Both the position numbers and the translations under genes were made by a program. Below, piece by piece: positions 48,680 to 60,700 of a stretch of DNA of 64,000 nt. Numbering within the stretch: position 1 is the stretch's first letter; every line of letters starts with the position of its first letter. The stretch spans positions 3,374,890-3,438,889 of the forward strand of contig CM055081.1 in the NCBI GenBank assembly GCA_029204045.2. Reading direction: 5' to 3'. The notes under the pieces were generated by a model that worked only from the letters and a program-made list of their open reading frames with translations, did no database searches and was not told where the DNA came from. The DNA is from Tillandsia leiboldiana. Its lineage: Eukaryota; Streptophyta; Magnoliopsida; Poales; Bromeliaceae.

Positions 48680-48722
48680 TATAGATTTTTCGGCCCGCAG
48701 CGAAGCGCAGGTCCTTGACTAG
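48680..48722 (+). mobile_element. Helitron 3' terminus
   Basis: The segment CGGCCCGCAGCGAAGCGCAG followed by GTCCTTGACTAG and a flanking T matches the conserved plant Helitron 3' end: a GC hairpin about 10 bases before CTAG. The 5' end (TC after A) cannot be located, so the extent of the element is unknown. Confidence 0.6.
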
Positions 48723-48984
48723 TAAAATCATGAAATGCCAAATAAAATCAAAGCTACCTAATTATATACAACCAAAATTTTATTTATTTATTTATTTTTA
48801 CATAACAGCTTGCCAGTCAAAGCAGGTAGCAAAACACAAAATAGGTTAAAAAGAGAGAGAGAGACAGAAAGAGAGAGAGAGAAAACCAGAAGAAATATTA
48901 TGGCGCTGCAGGGTCTTCTTCAGAAGCACCCTTCATACTTATAAAACACAACAAAAAAGAAAGACTGGACCATTTAGCAACCGG

Positions 48985-49500
48985 TCAACCCACATAATAC
49001 CCCGGCAGTGCTGTAGGGTTTTCTTCGCAAGCACCCTCACTACTTTCTGGACTAACAGCAACCGCCTTGGAGTCTTTAATCAAATCTAAACACTTTTCTA
49101 AATTTTCTCGAATTTCCTTTCGCTCGGCAACATATTGCTTATTCTCGGCAAGCAGAGTACTATAGCAACCTTTTAAGAGGCTATAGTCACATCTAAGGCG
49201 CTTATATTTACTGCGAAGAACACCGTAGTCCGCAAAAATTCACCCATACAGGTTTTCATAAAACTTCCTCTTTTCTAAATTAGCATTCTTCACCTCAAAG
49301 GCAAACTCATCACGCAATCTAGCAATAGTGTGGCGTGCGGTGTCCTCTTCCGTCTCATCAATAGTAGAAGACGGCGCACCCCAACACCTAATTGCCTCCG
49401 TAATAGAATCTCCTTTGGGCACTTCGACATCAATGTAAACACTAACCAGGCCTTTATTTTCAACCGGAACACCATATACTGGCGTCGAAACAGAAAATCG
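48985..49500 (-). pseudogene. Unrecognised coding remnant, coiled-coil-like
   Basis: On the minus strand one frame stays open from 49500 to 48985 (about 170 codons) except for a TGA at 49240-49242. It begins RFSVSTPVYGVPVENKG, continues with AIRCWGAPSSTIDETEEDTA and then a charged helix-prone region with AERKEIRENLEKCLDLIKD, ending GYYVG and a stop. An AG precedes its first codon (minus strand CTAG at about 49504-49501), so it could be a last exon. I do not recognise the family. The long frame, the balanced residue use and the frame's continuation after the TGA suggest a decayed gene, perhaps of transposon origin. Confidence 0.45.
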
Positions 49501-50064
49501 CTAGCAAATGTCGCGCAACAAATCTCAAAAACAAATTCGAACAAATACAATCGCCATTGTTGCACCGAAAAATCGAAAATAAGCAAGGAAGAACAGCAAC
49601 CACCCGTAGCGTAGAAAGCCACAGAAAATTTGGATGAGAGGAAACAACGCAAACACAGAATCAACAAATTAATATCTAAACTAAAATCTAGCAGACAAAA
49701 AAAATGAGAAAAAAAGAAAGAACAGGAACAACTAAATACAACAGCAGAAAAATACCAAAGTATCGAAGGGTTCTTCTACCTGTCAGTAAACCGTAGTGCA
49801 AACCAGGCAATAAAAGCACTAGGAATAAAAGACAGCAGATTAGAAGATAAGAAGAGAAGAGAGAAATAGGTAGGTGCAAACACCAGCAAAACAACACCCT
49901 TATTTATTTATAACCACCATAGTAGAGAAATCCAAAAGAGATGAGTGGGGGAACAGTGGAGAAGAGTAATTAAGGAGAGGCAAGAATAGAGGCAAGCTAT
50001 CCGAGGCAACGATAAAGAACAAGACACCATCCTACCATCACCATCAAGGAATGCCATATGTTTG

Positions 50065-51098
50065 TGTTGGGGCAGAAAATGTCGCGCTGACCGTTGGTCG
50101 TCGATCGGCCCCGTTGGGTTGTTGACCCTCTGGATGTGATGCGCCGCGTGCCAATGGATCAAGCAATCGGGCCGAGAAAGGATCTGCTCGACCGGGTTCT
50201 TCTCAATAAACTCTTGCGACTGTCCGACTTAAAATAGCCGAATCGGGATATGGAGATTGAGAGAGAGGCAAAGATGTGCCAAAAAACAAACAGCTAAAGA
50301 GCCGATAGTGAGGATCGTATTAAGTGAAAAAAGGGGGTTACAAAAGTAACAAGTAGCCAATTACAATTAATCTATTCCTAGAAAATACGGTAAATCTATC
50401 TAGAAAAGCAGTAAAGATATGAAAAAGCATGGGGTGGTCTTGGCTTACGAGGTTGCAGGACCCCTTTCTCTTCGACGGTTCGGGTATCTATACACTCCCC
50501 GAATTATGTTTACAGGCGCCGATTTAAAATATTGGCAGGATTTGGGGGAAGTCGCCGTGAAATCCTCGACTACTTTCTTTTGAGTCGAAACTTCCTCAAA
50601 TAGGATATCGTTCTTCCGTCCAGGTTCATCCCCTTATTAGTGCGTCGGAGCGTGATCTTCGGCGCTTTCCAATGCTGGACGCCACTTGTCATTCTGGAGT
50701 CAGTTACGAGATTCACGCCCCAATCTCGCAATCCTTCCTTTCAGAGCCATTTCTTCTTTGGCTTAAACAACCGAAGGCTGACTCTGACTCCGCCTTCTTC
50801 GTTGTTTGACCGGGGCGGTTTGATGTCCCTCTTTTGCCGAAATCGCTCCTGGATGTGGCGATAATCTTCTTGTCGGCTGCTTCTCCTATTGGCTGATGCC
50901 TTAAGCCGATGGCGTGCATCGCGTGCTGCGTTCTCACGTGGCTGAGATCGATGCTGCGTTCTCACGCGACTGAGATCGGTCCGGATCGGGACGCGGATCT
51001 TTCTTCGGTTGACCCTTCCCTTCATCGGCTGATGTTCTTAGCCGACAGTATACGCCACTTATCGCTTCCTTAAATGGTGAAAATGTATGGTCTCAACA
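50065..51098 (+). mobile_element. Solo LTR, family with TGTTGGGGC...CTCAACA ends (plus)
   Basis: The 1034-bp LTR has termini TGTTGGGGCAG and GGTCTCAACA and an exact 5-bp target duplication GTTTG (50060-50064 and 51099-51103). No retroelement genes adjoin it. It contains the CATCGGCTGATG and GCCGATGGCG motifs shared with the copy at 51698-52714. Confidence 0.88.
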
Positions 51099-51244
51099 GT
51101 TTGCAAAAAGCAAGGACTTACCTGGGCGAAACCCTAATTTTATGGGAGGTCCATCAAACCACTCAGATCTACAACGACACGACAATCGAGAAAAAGTCGG
51201 ACACCGATAGCCACCGGACACCATACCTCGTCGGGCGGACGGCA

Positions 51245-51640
51245 CATTAATGGCAACATGATGATGAGCACTTATTTTATAAGAGATTCATGCAACAACC
51301 GAGATCCCACGGGTCAGGAATTATGAAGGAACAAAGCACCCGTGCATCCTGCCAGAATACACTGTAGAGAAAGACGACAGCCGGACAAACGACCTCGCCG
51401 ACCGGATGGTGCATTAATGGCAGCATGATGATGAGCCCTTAATTTATAAGAGATCCATCCACCAATCAAGATCCCACACGTCAGGAATTGTGAAGGAACA
51501 GAGCACCCATTCATCCTACCAAAGAACAGAGCACCCATTCATTCCACTATAACACACTAAAGAGGAGAACGACCGCCGGACAAACTCCCTCGCCGGCCGA
51601 ATGGCGCATTAATGGCGACTTCGCCGGCCGGACGGCGCAT
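51245..51640. repeat. ~167-bp tandem duplication between the solo LTRs
   Basis: The block CATTAATGGCAACATGATGA at 51245 recurs at 51412 with one change, and a shortened third start (GCATTAATGGCGAC) lies near 51604. The units share GATCCCAC and GAGCACCC motifs. Confidence 0.8.
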
Positions 51641-51697
51641 TAATAGCGCATCGCAGCGAAGGTAGGAAAAGATAGCCGCAATTATGAAGAAGAAGCC

Positions 51698-52714
51698 TGT
51701 TGAGACCAAAATTTTCGCCACTCGAGGAAGCGACACATGACGTATACCTCTGCTAAAGACTTCAGCCGACAGAAGAATGGGTCAACTATGAGAGACTCGC
51801 ATCTCGATTAAGACTGGTCTCAGCCCGTAAGAGTGCAGCACGCGACTTACGCCTTTCAGCCAAAGGCATCAGCCGACAGGAAAAGTGGCTGAAGAAAAGA
51901 AAATTATCGTCTTATCCAGGATCGACTTCGACTGAAGATGAACACCAGACCGCCTCAATAGAGCAGCGGAGGAGGCAAGGCCAGAGTCAACCTTCGGTTG
52001 TCCGTGCCGAAGAAGGAAATACTTTGAAAGAAAGGAGTGCGAAATTGGGGTGCGAATCTCATAACTAACTCCGGAATGGCAAGCGACGCCCAGCATTGGA
52101 AAGCGCCGAAGATCCCGCTTCTGCGTGATAATAAGGGGATGAATCTGGACGAAAAAATGGCTATTATCCTATTTGAGAAAGTTTTGACTCAAAAGAAAGT
52201 AGTTGAGGAGTTCATAGTGATTTCCCCCAAATCCCACCGATATTTCAGATCGGCGCTTGTAAACGTGGTTCGGAAAGTATATAAATACCCAAACCATCGA
52301 AGAAATAATGGTCCTGCAATCTCATAAGCCAGGACCCCCGCCCCCCCTCCCCACTTTTTCATGTCTACATTTACCGTATTTTCTAAGAGTAGGCTTACTT
52401 GTAATTTTTATCCCTATTCTTCTTATATCCCCTTTTTTATCAATACAAAGTCTTAATCGGCTCCTTAGCCGTGTCAAATTATTATTTCTACCATCTGGTT
52501 CGGCTACTCTAGGCCGGACTCAGCGTCTCTCTATCTCCATATCCCGATCCAGCTAATCTAAGCTGGACGGTCGCGAGAACTATTTGAGAAGAACCGGCCG
52601 AGCAGATTTCTCCTCAGCCCGATCGTTTAATCCATTGTCACGGGGCGCATCATATTCTAGAGAGTCAAATCAACCCCCGGGGCTGACCAACGACTGGCAT
52701 TTTCGGCCCCAACA
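51698..52714 (-). mobile_element. Solo LTR of the same family, opposite orientation
   Basis: On the plus strand it starts TGTTGAGACC and ends CGGCCCCAACA. The exact 5-bp target duplication AAGCC lies at 51693-51697 and 52715-52719. It is the inverted partner of 50065-51098 in sequence, but its separate target duplication shows an independent insertion. Confidence 0.88.
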
Positions 52715-52899
52715 AAGCCGAACCACCACGACGGAAAATGCTGAGCGACTTCTAAGAGAGAGAAGAAGCCGAACTAGCGTGACAGAGATGGGAAGGGAGA
52801 AAAAGTTGAACCACAACCACGGATGAGACGCGATGAGAGGAAAAAAAACCAGAGTCCTTGGATTGGACGACACGACACTAAAGGGAAAAAAAAACAAAA

Positions 52900-52928
52900 T
52901 AGAGAGAGAGAGAGAGAGAGAGAGAGAG
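52900..52928. repeat. (GA)n microsatellite
   Basis: A GA run of about 14 units. Confidence 0.95.
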
Positions 52929-53005
52929 CATTTGACCATTGACCATGCAGGGAAATGCGGAGAAACCTTCTAAATGGTTCATAATTCATGTGTTTATTAA
53001 TAATA

Positions 53006-53421
53006 GTCATTATTTTAATTTGGCTAAATTACAGAAAACTTTCTTGTAAAATCTGGTTTTTTTACTTTTCTTCCTGACTTTTAAAACTTACACTTTACTC
53101 CCTTCTAATTACAAAATTATGTACTTACCTTTCTGCCGTCATCGTTCCGTAAGTGGTTGAAGGGTTGATGCTGCTGATGAACAAGTCCCAGCTTCAATGA
53201 CTGTAGCAATGATGTCATTATTTTAATTTGGCTAAATTACAGAAAACCTTCTTGTAAAATCTGGTTTTTTTACTTTTCTTCCTGACTTTTAAAACTTACA
53301 CTTTACTCCCTTCTAATTACAAAATTATGTACTTACCTTTCTGCCGTCATCGTTCCGTAAGTGGTTGAAGGGTTGATGCTGCTGATGAACAAGTCCCAGC
53401 TTCAATGACTGTAGCAATGAT
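53006..53421. repeat. 208-bp tandem duplication
   Basis: Units 53006-53213 and 53214-53421 are almost identical. Each begins with GTCATTATTTTAATTTGG and ends with TGTAGCAATGATG. The unit includes the left end and target-site copy of the MULE-type element described next. Confidence 0.95.
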
Positions 53422-53598
53422 GTTGCAACACATCAAATGTGGTCACAAAGATCACAGAATCACTTACAGAATGATGACGGCGGCAGGGGGTAAGTGCATA
53501 ATTTTGTAATTAGGAGGGAGTAAAGTGTAGGTTTTTAAAAGTTAGATGGAAAAATTAAAAAAGCGAGATTTTACAGAAAGTTTTTCTATAATTTAGCC
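53022..53598. mobile_element. MULE-type MITE with long inverted repeats
   Basis: The left end GGCTAAATTACAGAAAAC and the right end (reverse complement GGCTAAATTATAGAAAAAC) continue as inverted repeats for over 100 bases (ACACTTTACTCCC, ACAAAATTATG). The exact 9-bp target duplication TTTTAATTT lies at 53013-53021 and 53599-53607, the length typical of Mutator-like elements. There is no coding capacity. Confidence 0.88.
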
Positions 53599-54228
53599 TT
53601 TTAATTTTTACAAATTTAGCTAATATTTTATAAATTATTAGTTTACAAAACCTGTTTGGATAGGCCAACAAGGAAAAAATATTGCAGAGTATTATAGACT
53701 TTACAAAGTAATTTTGAAAAAAATAAAAAAGAGGTCAGAGCGGAGTAAAAAAATTTCACATCTATCGCATAACTTCTCCACTCACCCTCTTTCGCGTTTC
53801 GCCCCCTCCAGCTCCTTCTTGCGCCTATCGTCTCTCCACTTTTGTTAACTTTCTTTCTGGTTAATTTTCTTTCTTTTCATATAGATTAATAATCTATTTT
53901 TTTTTCTCCTCCTTCTCCATCTCCTCCTACTTCTCCTTCTTATTTGTACATGTGTCATAATTTGCGTAACAAAACTCTTTTTTTTTTCTTTTTTCTTTTT
54001 TTTTTTTTTTTATATTTTAGTTTTACATCTATTTTCTCTATAAAATTATATAATTTTTTTTTCTTCCAATATTATAATTTTTTTAAGTAAAACGTTTAGA
54101 ATCTTTAAATTGCATTAAAATTTAGATTTTTTTCGCAACATTACAGATTGAAAATACAATATTTTGTTCAAATATAAAAAAATAGAATAAAAAAAAAGAG
54201 GTATCATTAAATTATATGTAATTTACTT
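53599..54228. other. AT-rich spacer, no gene
   Basis: Poly-T and CT-rich tracts (53860-54030) dominate. Possibly the distal promoter of a gene starting near 54229; nothing specific is recognised. Confidence 0.4.
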
Positions 54229-54480
54229 ATGGGCAGCGTAGTGCGGGTTCTCACTTTCAGCCGCTCACTTCTCTCTCTCGCGTGCGCTTTCTCTCACCGC
54301 GCTCGGCCCATTCTCGACCCCGGCGCCCCACTCTCACACGAGGAGGAGGACGACGACGACAAAGAGGAGTTGGTGTCGTGGTGGCGATATCTAGGGTTTT
54401 CCCTCTCTCCTCTCGCTTCGTTCGGGTCCGAAACGCACAAAAACCCTAAACCCTACTCGTCCTCGACTCCTCCGTGGTAG
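54229..54480 (+). promoter_or_regulatory. Candidate leader exon with telo-box
   Basis: This GC-rich island in AT-rich DNA holds a CT-rich leader-like segment (TTTTCCCTCTCTCCTCTCGC) and AAACCCTAAACCCTA at about 54440-54454, a telo-box often found near start sites of plant translation and organelle genes. A short frame of 83 codons with an acidic patch (HEEEDDDDKEE) crosses it but matches nothing known. It could be the first, non-coding exon of the PPR gene at 57764, with a GT donor near 54476-54480 (GTGGTAGTAAA) and an acceptor near 57506 (TTTTCCTTGCAG). This is inference. Confidence 0.3.
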
Positions 54481-54606
54481 TAAAATCAAAACCTTGAAAG
54501 TTCAGTGTATATATTTTCTGCCAACTCCGTTCGCATCTGATTAGAGTATTTTTTTGCACTATCTGGAGTACATTTGATGATTTAGTGTATAAGTTTTTGT
54601 TGAAGA

Positions 54607-54907
54607 CAAGTATTTAAGTATCGTGGCACGGTTTCGTGCTGAAAATTTGCTGGCATGGTACTGGCATTGGCATGATACGGTACGGTGTGTGTGGGATCGT
54701 GCCGATCCTTGCGGATCACGAAAAATACATATGTGCTGACACTCAATGATATTTTAAACTTTATAGAGAAAATTACTTACTAATTTTTTTTTAAAAAAAA
54801 GGAGTTTTAAGTTGAGTTATCCGCACGGCGCTATATCGGTTCGATATTTTGTTGGCACGATACGGTATGGTAGATACGACATGCGCCAATTGATACTTAA
54901 ATCCTTG
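54607..54907. mobile_element. hAT-type MITE copy 5 (301 bp)
   Basis: Ends are CAAGTATTTAAGT and ACTTAAATCCTTG with an exact 8-bp target duplication GTTGAAGA (54599-54606, 54908-54915). It has the same CGGCAC/GTGCC subterminal composition as the other copies but carries an internal deletion of about 40 bases and more substitutions, so it is likely older. Confidence 0.88.
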
Positions 54908-54915
54908 GTTGAAGA

Positions 54916-56867
54916 ACAAATTAGTGATAATACAATAAAACTTGACCTTGGAGTGCTCTTTGTTCTCACTTCCTAGAGGATTATTATGTGTGGTCAATTT
55001 GCCTGATTTCTCATTTTTAGGCGAGAAATCAATGCTTGTAACTGCTTTCTAGTGGACTACTGGCAGCTTAGATGTGTTAGTTAATTCCCTGTCTGGATGG
55101 AATGGAAGCTTGCAGAAATGTTTGAAGAACATTTTCTCAAAAAAAAAAAAAAAGAATAAATATTTGAAGAACATAGAGAAATAATGTACAAAGGGACTTA
55201 TAAAGAAAAGTATATCATTTTGAGGGGAAAGTGATTTGGTAGGGCCATAGAAAATCTAGTAAATTTTTAATAAAAGATGGATTGCTTTTAGTTTAGCATG
55301 TGAGTTTGCTTTCATGATGTTTTAATTTCATAAAACATATTTGATGAATGATCATGGATGCGACTTGACGTATGGACTCCATTTATTTACTTATTGACTT
55401 ATGAGACTTGAGACTATATTTTGAAAGGTCTAATTTTGGTTACGCTCGGACTTCTAAACCAACCAAATCAAAAACCAAATAGTTATATATGAATATGATT
55501 ATATATTTTGGTATATATCAAATAATAATTTGATGTGTGTGCTGCTGTTTCTATTTTTCAATTTTTATAACTTTTTGTTTCGAAATGTTTGTAAATTGAT
55601 CTATATGGTGTTAAAAACTTGACAATATTTTTTTCTACTTATAAAAGATGGAACCAAATATTGAAACCGAACCAAATCAAACCAAACCGAATAGTTTGGT
55701 TCGGTTCAGATGCTTGATCGGTTTGGTTCAGTTTGAGATTTAACTAAATAGAAAATTTTGGTTTGGTTCAAAAAATGTGGTAAACTGAACCAAGCGGAGC
55801 CAATTAAACCCCTAATTATTTGTAGAATTGAATTCTATGTTGGCTTGGTAGGATCAAACACTTTGTATGTTATTTTATTTCTCTTTTATGCTATAATTAT
55901 TATAATTTTTATTAGAAGAAAGTACTTGTTATCTTGGATTTCATTGGAAAAATAAATGCGAAGTTCTAACTTGCTCTTCTTCTTTCTTTTTTTACTCCTA
56001 CAAAAAAATGAGCAAACTTGTAATACTTTTTATGCGGATATTTTTTCGGGTGTTAAGGAGGACGTTAATATATATTGTGGGGGATAAGGTGGTTTATTGT
56101 GTTATTTGTTTATTTTATTATGAGTTTCATATTAAAATTGCATTTATGTTTGTTAAATATTAGATTTTATTCAATAAAACATAGGCATATAAAAATTTGA
56201 ACATGAGTGCGAAACTTTAGTTGCATTATTGCTAATTCTAATTCACCTTAATATGTGCATATATTAGTATAAATTATTATCAGAATAATATCCAAATACA
56301 AATCTGATCCATATTTGAAGCCGAAGAAATATACAGTCATATCTGAATTTGTTTTTTGCCGATATGGTAACGAAAATTTAGCATCCAACAGATATTTGCA
56401 TCTGAGTTCGTATCCAAAAAAAAAGAAAAGAATGCGGATATGGTTTCCTCAAATATCCGACCGTAACTGATCCGTATTCATCCCTATGTATGGCTCATTG
56501 GATGCGAAATATCCATTTGTTTTAACGTTGCCCCGCAGAACAATCTAACTTTCTTATATGTACTATCTTTTAGCAAGATAGATCCTTAGAACAACCACTT
56601 TTTCTATTAATAGTAACATTAGTGTTTAACGTTGGTCCATAAAGCATAACTTTCTTATGTGTATACATACCATCTTTTAGCAAAATAGATTCTTAGAACC
56701 ACTAGATTTTCAATTAACAATAACATTGGAGAACGTTCGTGCTGGAGTGATTATAGACTAGACTTTGAAGTACCCATGTCTAATTGGAGTTCTCACTTTG
56801 GGTTTTCACTTTTCCCAACTAGTTTATCCATTGAATTAATTGCAAATCGAGGAGATAGTATTGTTTT
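54916..56867. other. AT-rich intergenic (or intronic) stretch
   Basis: No gene is seen. Notable text is an iterated AACCAAACC and GGTTTGGTTC cluster at 55660-55800, forming inverted repeats, and a poly-A tract at about 55139-55154. Confidence 0.5.
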
Positions 56868-56875
56868 ATTAGCAC

Positions 56876-57019
56876 CAAGGATCATTGGCACGGAGCGTGC
56901 TGGTAGCATGGCACAGCATACCGCCATGCCTCGACACACACTCCATTTTACATGTTGGCATGGGTTTATGGCACAAGCGGCATGGGCTGGCTGTGCCATA
57001 GTCGGCACGACAATCCTTG
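56876..57019. mobile_element. Degenerate relative of the hAT-type MITE (144 bp)
   Basis: The segment starts CAAGGATCATTGGCACGG and ends CGGCACGACAATCCTTG. Flanks are ATTAGCAC and ATTGGCAT, 6 of 8 matching. The GGCAC motifs persist, but the AT-rich core is lost. Confidence 0.5.
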
Positions 57020-57027
57020 ATTGGCAT

Positions 57028-57763
57028 TTTGGAGTAGTAGAATTGCGATAGCATGACTGCATGAAAGGCCGGTCTTCCTAAGAAGACTGATCTAGTGTCA
57101 TATAAGGCTTTACTATTTATATATCAGACCCCTAAGCTTAAATCAGCATGTTCTTCCTCCTCTTTTTAGATGGCACGCCAATTTCACTCATCCGAGGGCA
57201 CTATAAAGTATACAATAGTATATGTTGGATTTTAATTTTTAGATAATGTATAAACTTCTAGGATTGGACAGACGACTGGTACTTTTATTTTCAAATAATA
57301 TAGTTTGGTAGCTTCTTTTGTATTTGCACTTATCCGGTATAAACTAACAATGAAAAATATATGTTGGCTAGTATATGATTTATACTGTCAATTCTAGAAC
57401 TACTTGTCCTTCTGATTATTCTTTCATTACATAATTATGTCTAGTTTGGCTGTTCAACTAAACATTGTGAAGATTTTCGACAACGAATAACTCAATATTT
57501 TTCCTTGCAGGAATGCTATCAGGCCAGCAAATTGTCACTACTCTTATCATGTTAGTTTGAGTAATTTGTAAGTACAATATAGCACTTAGATATCTTGTCT
57601 TCTCGATAACAGGTCAGATCACAATCAGAACTTCCTCTTGTTATCGAATCCTTTTCCTTATTGTTTCCAATTTTCCTCCTGCATTCTTATCTTTAGTTTT
57701 TCTACAGCAATTATCATAATGATTATCAAGGCACAATTTGAATAGGATATCATATCATCTTTT
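57028..57763. other. Upstream region of the PPR gene
   Basis: No coding sequence is recognised. A pyrimidine-rich TTTTTCCTTGCAG acceptor-like site at about 57498-57510 may end a 5' UTR intron; otherwise ordinary AT-rich DNA. Confidence 0.4.
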
Positions 57764-60700
57764 TTGTGCTCATCCCATTCTCCACTAATGAGTTCCAACA
57801 TCTTCCCTTTAAATAGCATGACAACTGCTGCCACCAAAAGCTTTCACCAATTTCCTTATGTATTTTTGTTCCGCCATTATAAACCGCAGCCTCATAAGAA
57901 ATCCTTCCGTTCTGTTACACCAATCCACTTGATGACATTAACCCACGAAGAAGAGGTCAGTGAGCATGCCACAAAAGAACCAAAAATTAAATGGGCTGAT
58001 GTGGGACAAGCCATTACAGAGGCCCAGAAACAGGCTATTTCTGAGCTTCCTCCGAAGATGTCTAACCGCTGCAAGGCCCTCATGAAGAGAATAATTTGCT
58101 TCTCTCCTCAACATGAAAGTCTTCCTCTCCTCTTGGCTTCTTGGGTAAAAGCCATGAAGCCTAGAAGGGCTGATTGGTTGTCCATTTTGAAAGAAATGAA
58201 GAGGATTGAAAATCCGCTCCTTGCAAAGGTTTGCTTGTTGATTACCCTGTTATGTGTGCCTGTTACTTTATCTAGTACATATTCTCATGTTTGATAGCCA
58301 ATTAAGTTACGGTAAAATGTATCGATAGTCCCTGAACCATCCTTAGAGTATGAATTAGTTCCTGAACTTTTCACTTTGACATTTTACCCTCTGAATTGTA
58401 TTATATAGTGCAATTTCAAACCTATCCATCAAGTAAATCAAAGTTTTACTGTAAAAATGACAATTTAGCCCCTTTGCTTAAAAATGACTTGTTTCATTGC
58501 ATGTGAAACAGCATTAAAAAAGTAATTATAATAAAAGTCATATGTTTTCAGGTTTTTTTTTTGGGTTAATTTTATACAGGTCCCTATAAAAGTATCAAAT
58601 AGCAGATAAGTTCCTACAAAACTTAAGTGATTAGATTTATCCCTTCAAAAATTCTCTGGTTTGCAAATATATTTCTCCAAAAGTTCTGGTTCGTTCATAT
58701 ATGTCCCTGCCATTTGATTCATTGTTAGTTTTTTTAAGAGTGGGTGCATAAAATGACTATTTGCCCTTACAAATTTGTCCCTACAAAAAGCTATCTTTCT
58801 TTCTCTTTCCTCACCTTCTCCGTGGCACGTGTGACGTACCTCATTTTTGCCGCGGCTGAGGGCCTCACCTTTGACGCCGTCGTCGCCGCTGTAGGCAAGG
58901 AATCAAGTGACCGTGCCCCTCAAATGGGGGCACGGTACAGGGGGGTTATCGCCCCCCCCCCCCGCGCCTCGAGCGACGAGACATGGCGATACCCATGGGG
59001 CATCGCCGTGCCGTGCCGAGCGGCACCGTAGTTTTTCCTTCTTCTTTTTTTTTTTTTTAAATCACATGCGTAGAGTATTTTTTTTTGTTATTTTTTTAAA
59101 AAATCACATATTGTACGGTACATATTTTTTGTTTTTTTGTTTTAATCTTTAAGAGATTTAGGTTATTTTGTTCACTAACTAATTTAGGTTGTTAGTAAAT
59201 GTGAGTATCTTTAAGAGATTTAGATTATTATTATTTACTAACTAATATAAAAAGTAAAGAGATAAGATAAAATGAGAATGCGGTTATAAATAAGATTTTT
59301 AAAAGATTTAAGTTGTTATTATTTACTAACTAATAGCAATCTAAATCTTTTAAAGATTTAGGTTTTATGATTCAAAATATTTTTTATCTCTTTTTCTTCT
59401 TATATTAGTTAATGAATAATAACAATCTAAATATTTTAAAAATTTAATCGGTACCCACATTCTCATTTTATCTTATCTTTCTACAATAACAACTTAAATC
59501 TCTTAAAAATCTGACTCGTACCCACATTCCTATTTTATTTACGTATCTCTCCTTAATTTTGTTTGAAATTAACTTAATCATGAAAATTATAGCTAAAGGC
59601 GGTCCACCGTCTTTAGAAGGCGGTGACCCTTCTGTATGTGGCGCTGATATGGCAAGCTGATATGACAAAAATAGGGTTAGTTTTACAAATAAAATTTTGA
59701 TAAGATTATTTCGCAAATTATAAAATTTTAGAGGGTTATTTTGAAAAAAAAACTCCATTGTACTTTATATATAAAAAAAAATATCAATATGTTAATTGGT
59801 GAGTATAGTAAGCTATATATAGCCAATATTCATAATTTTTTGACTAAATATTTCAAAACAATATTATAAGAGTTTATTGGGAACAAAAAAAAAAAAAAAA
59901 AAACGTGCCAGAGCGTGCCACTGGGAGGTCATGCGTATCCATCGGCACGCAAGCGTGCCACGTGTCGGCACGCAAGCGTGCCGGTACCGTACCGTGCCAG
60001 GCGGCGAGCGGCACGCCCCCGTGCCACGGCACTTCGAACCTTGGGTGTAGGTCTTGCCATCGTCATGGATAAAGAGAAGAGGGTGAAAAAGATGACGGAA
60101 ATCAATATTGGAATACAAATTATATATATATAAGGGGTAAAAAAGTTATTTTACCTCTTAGCTAATTGTGGTTAGCTTTTTTCACTCATGGCTATCTAAA
60201 TTTTAGTAATAGGAGGATATATTTGCTGACGGAAAGACTTTTGGAGGGATAAATCTGATAACTTAAGTTTTGTGGAATATATTTGCTATTTGATATCTTT
60301 AAAGGGACTTGAGTATTGCAATTATTCCTTTTTTTTTGTGGCAAAATATGAAGTTGCAATATGCTAGAAAGTTTAGGGACTTGAGTGTTGTTATCAGGAT
60401 CATAAATGGAATGTCTATACATCTTGTCAGATAATAAACTTCTGGTGGTAGTAAAATTGCCTTGTATCTATATAATCCAACCATCACTATGCTGCTTCTT
60501 CTCAGGTAATGGAATATGCCCTTTTGGAAGACTCCTTTGAAGCTAACGTGCGTGACTATACCAAAATTATCCACATTTATGGAAAGCATAATCTCTTGGA
60601 TAATGCAGAGAATGCATATCACACCATGAAGAGCAGAGGTTTCACATGTGATCAAGTCATCTTAACCGTCCTTATTGACTTGTACAGTAAAGCTGGAGAT

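Noticed and set aside
50065..52714. One large foldback transposon with ~1-kb inverted repeats
   Set aside because: Each arm has its own TG...CA ends and its own exact 5-bp duplication, so two independent solo LTRs explain it better.
58329..58460. A second MULE-like terminus (AGTCCCTGAACCATCC)
   Set aside because: The text resembles element ends, but I found no inverted partner or target duplication.
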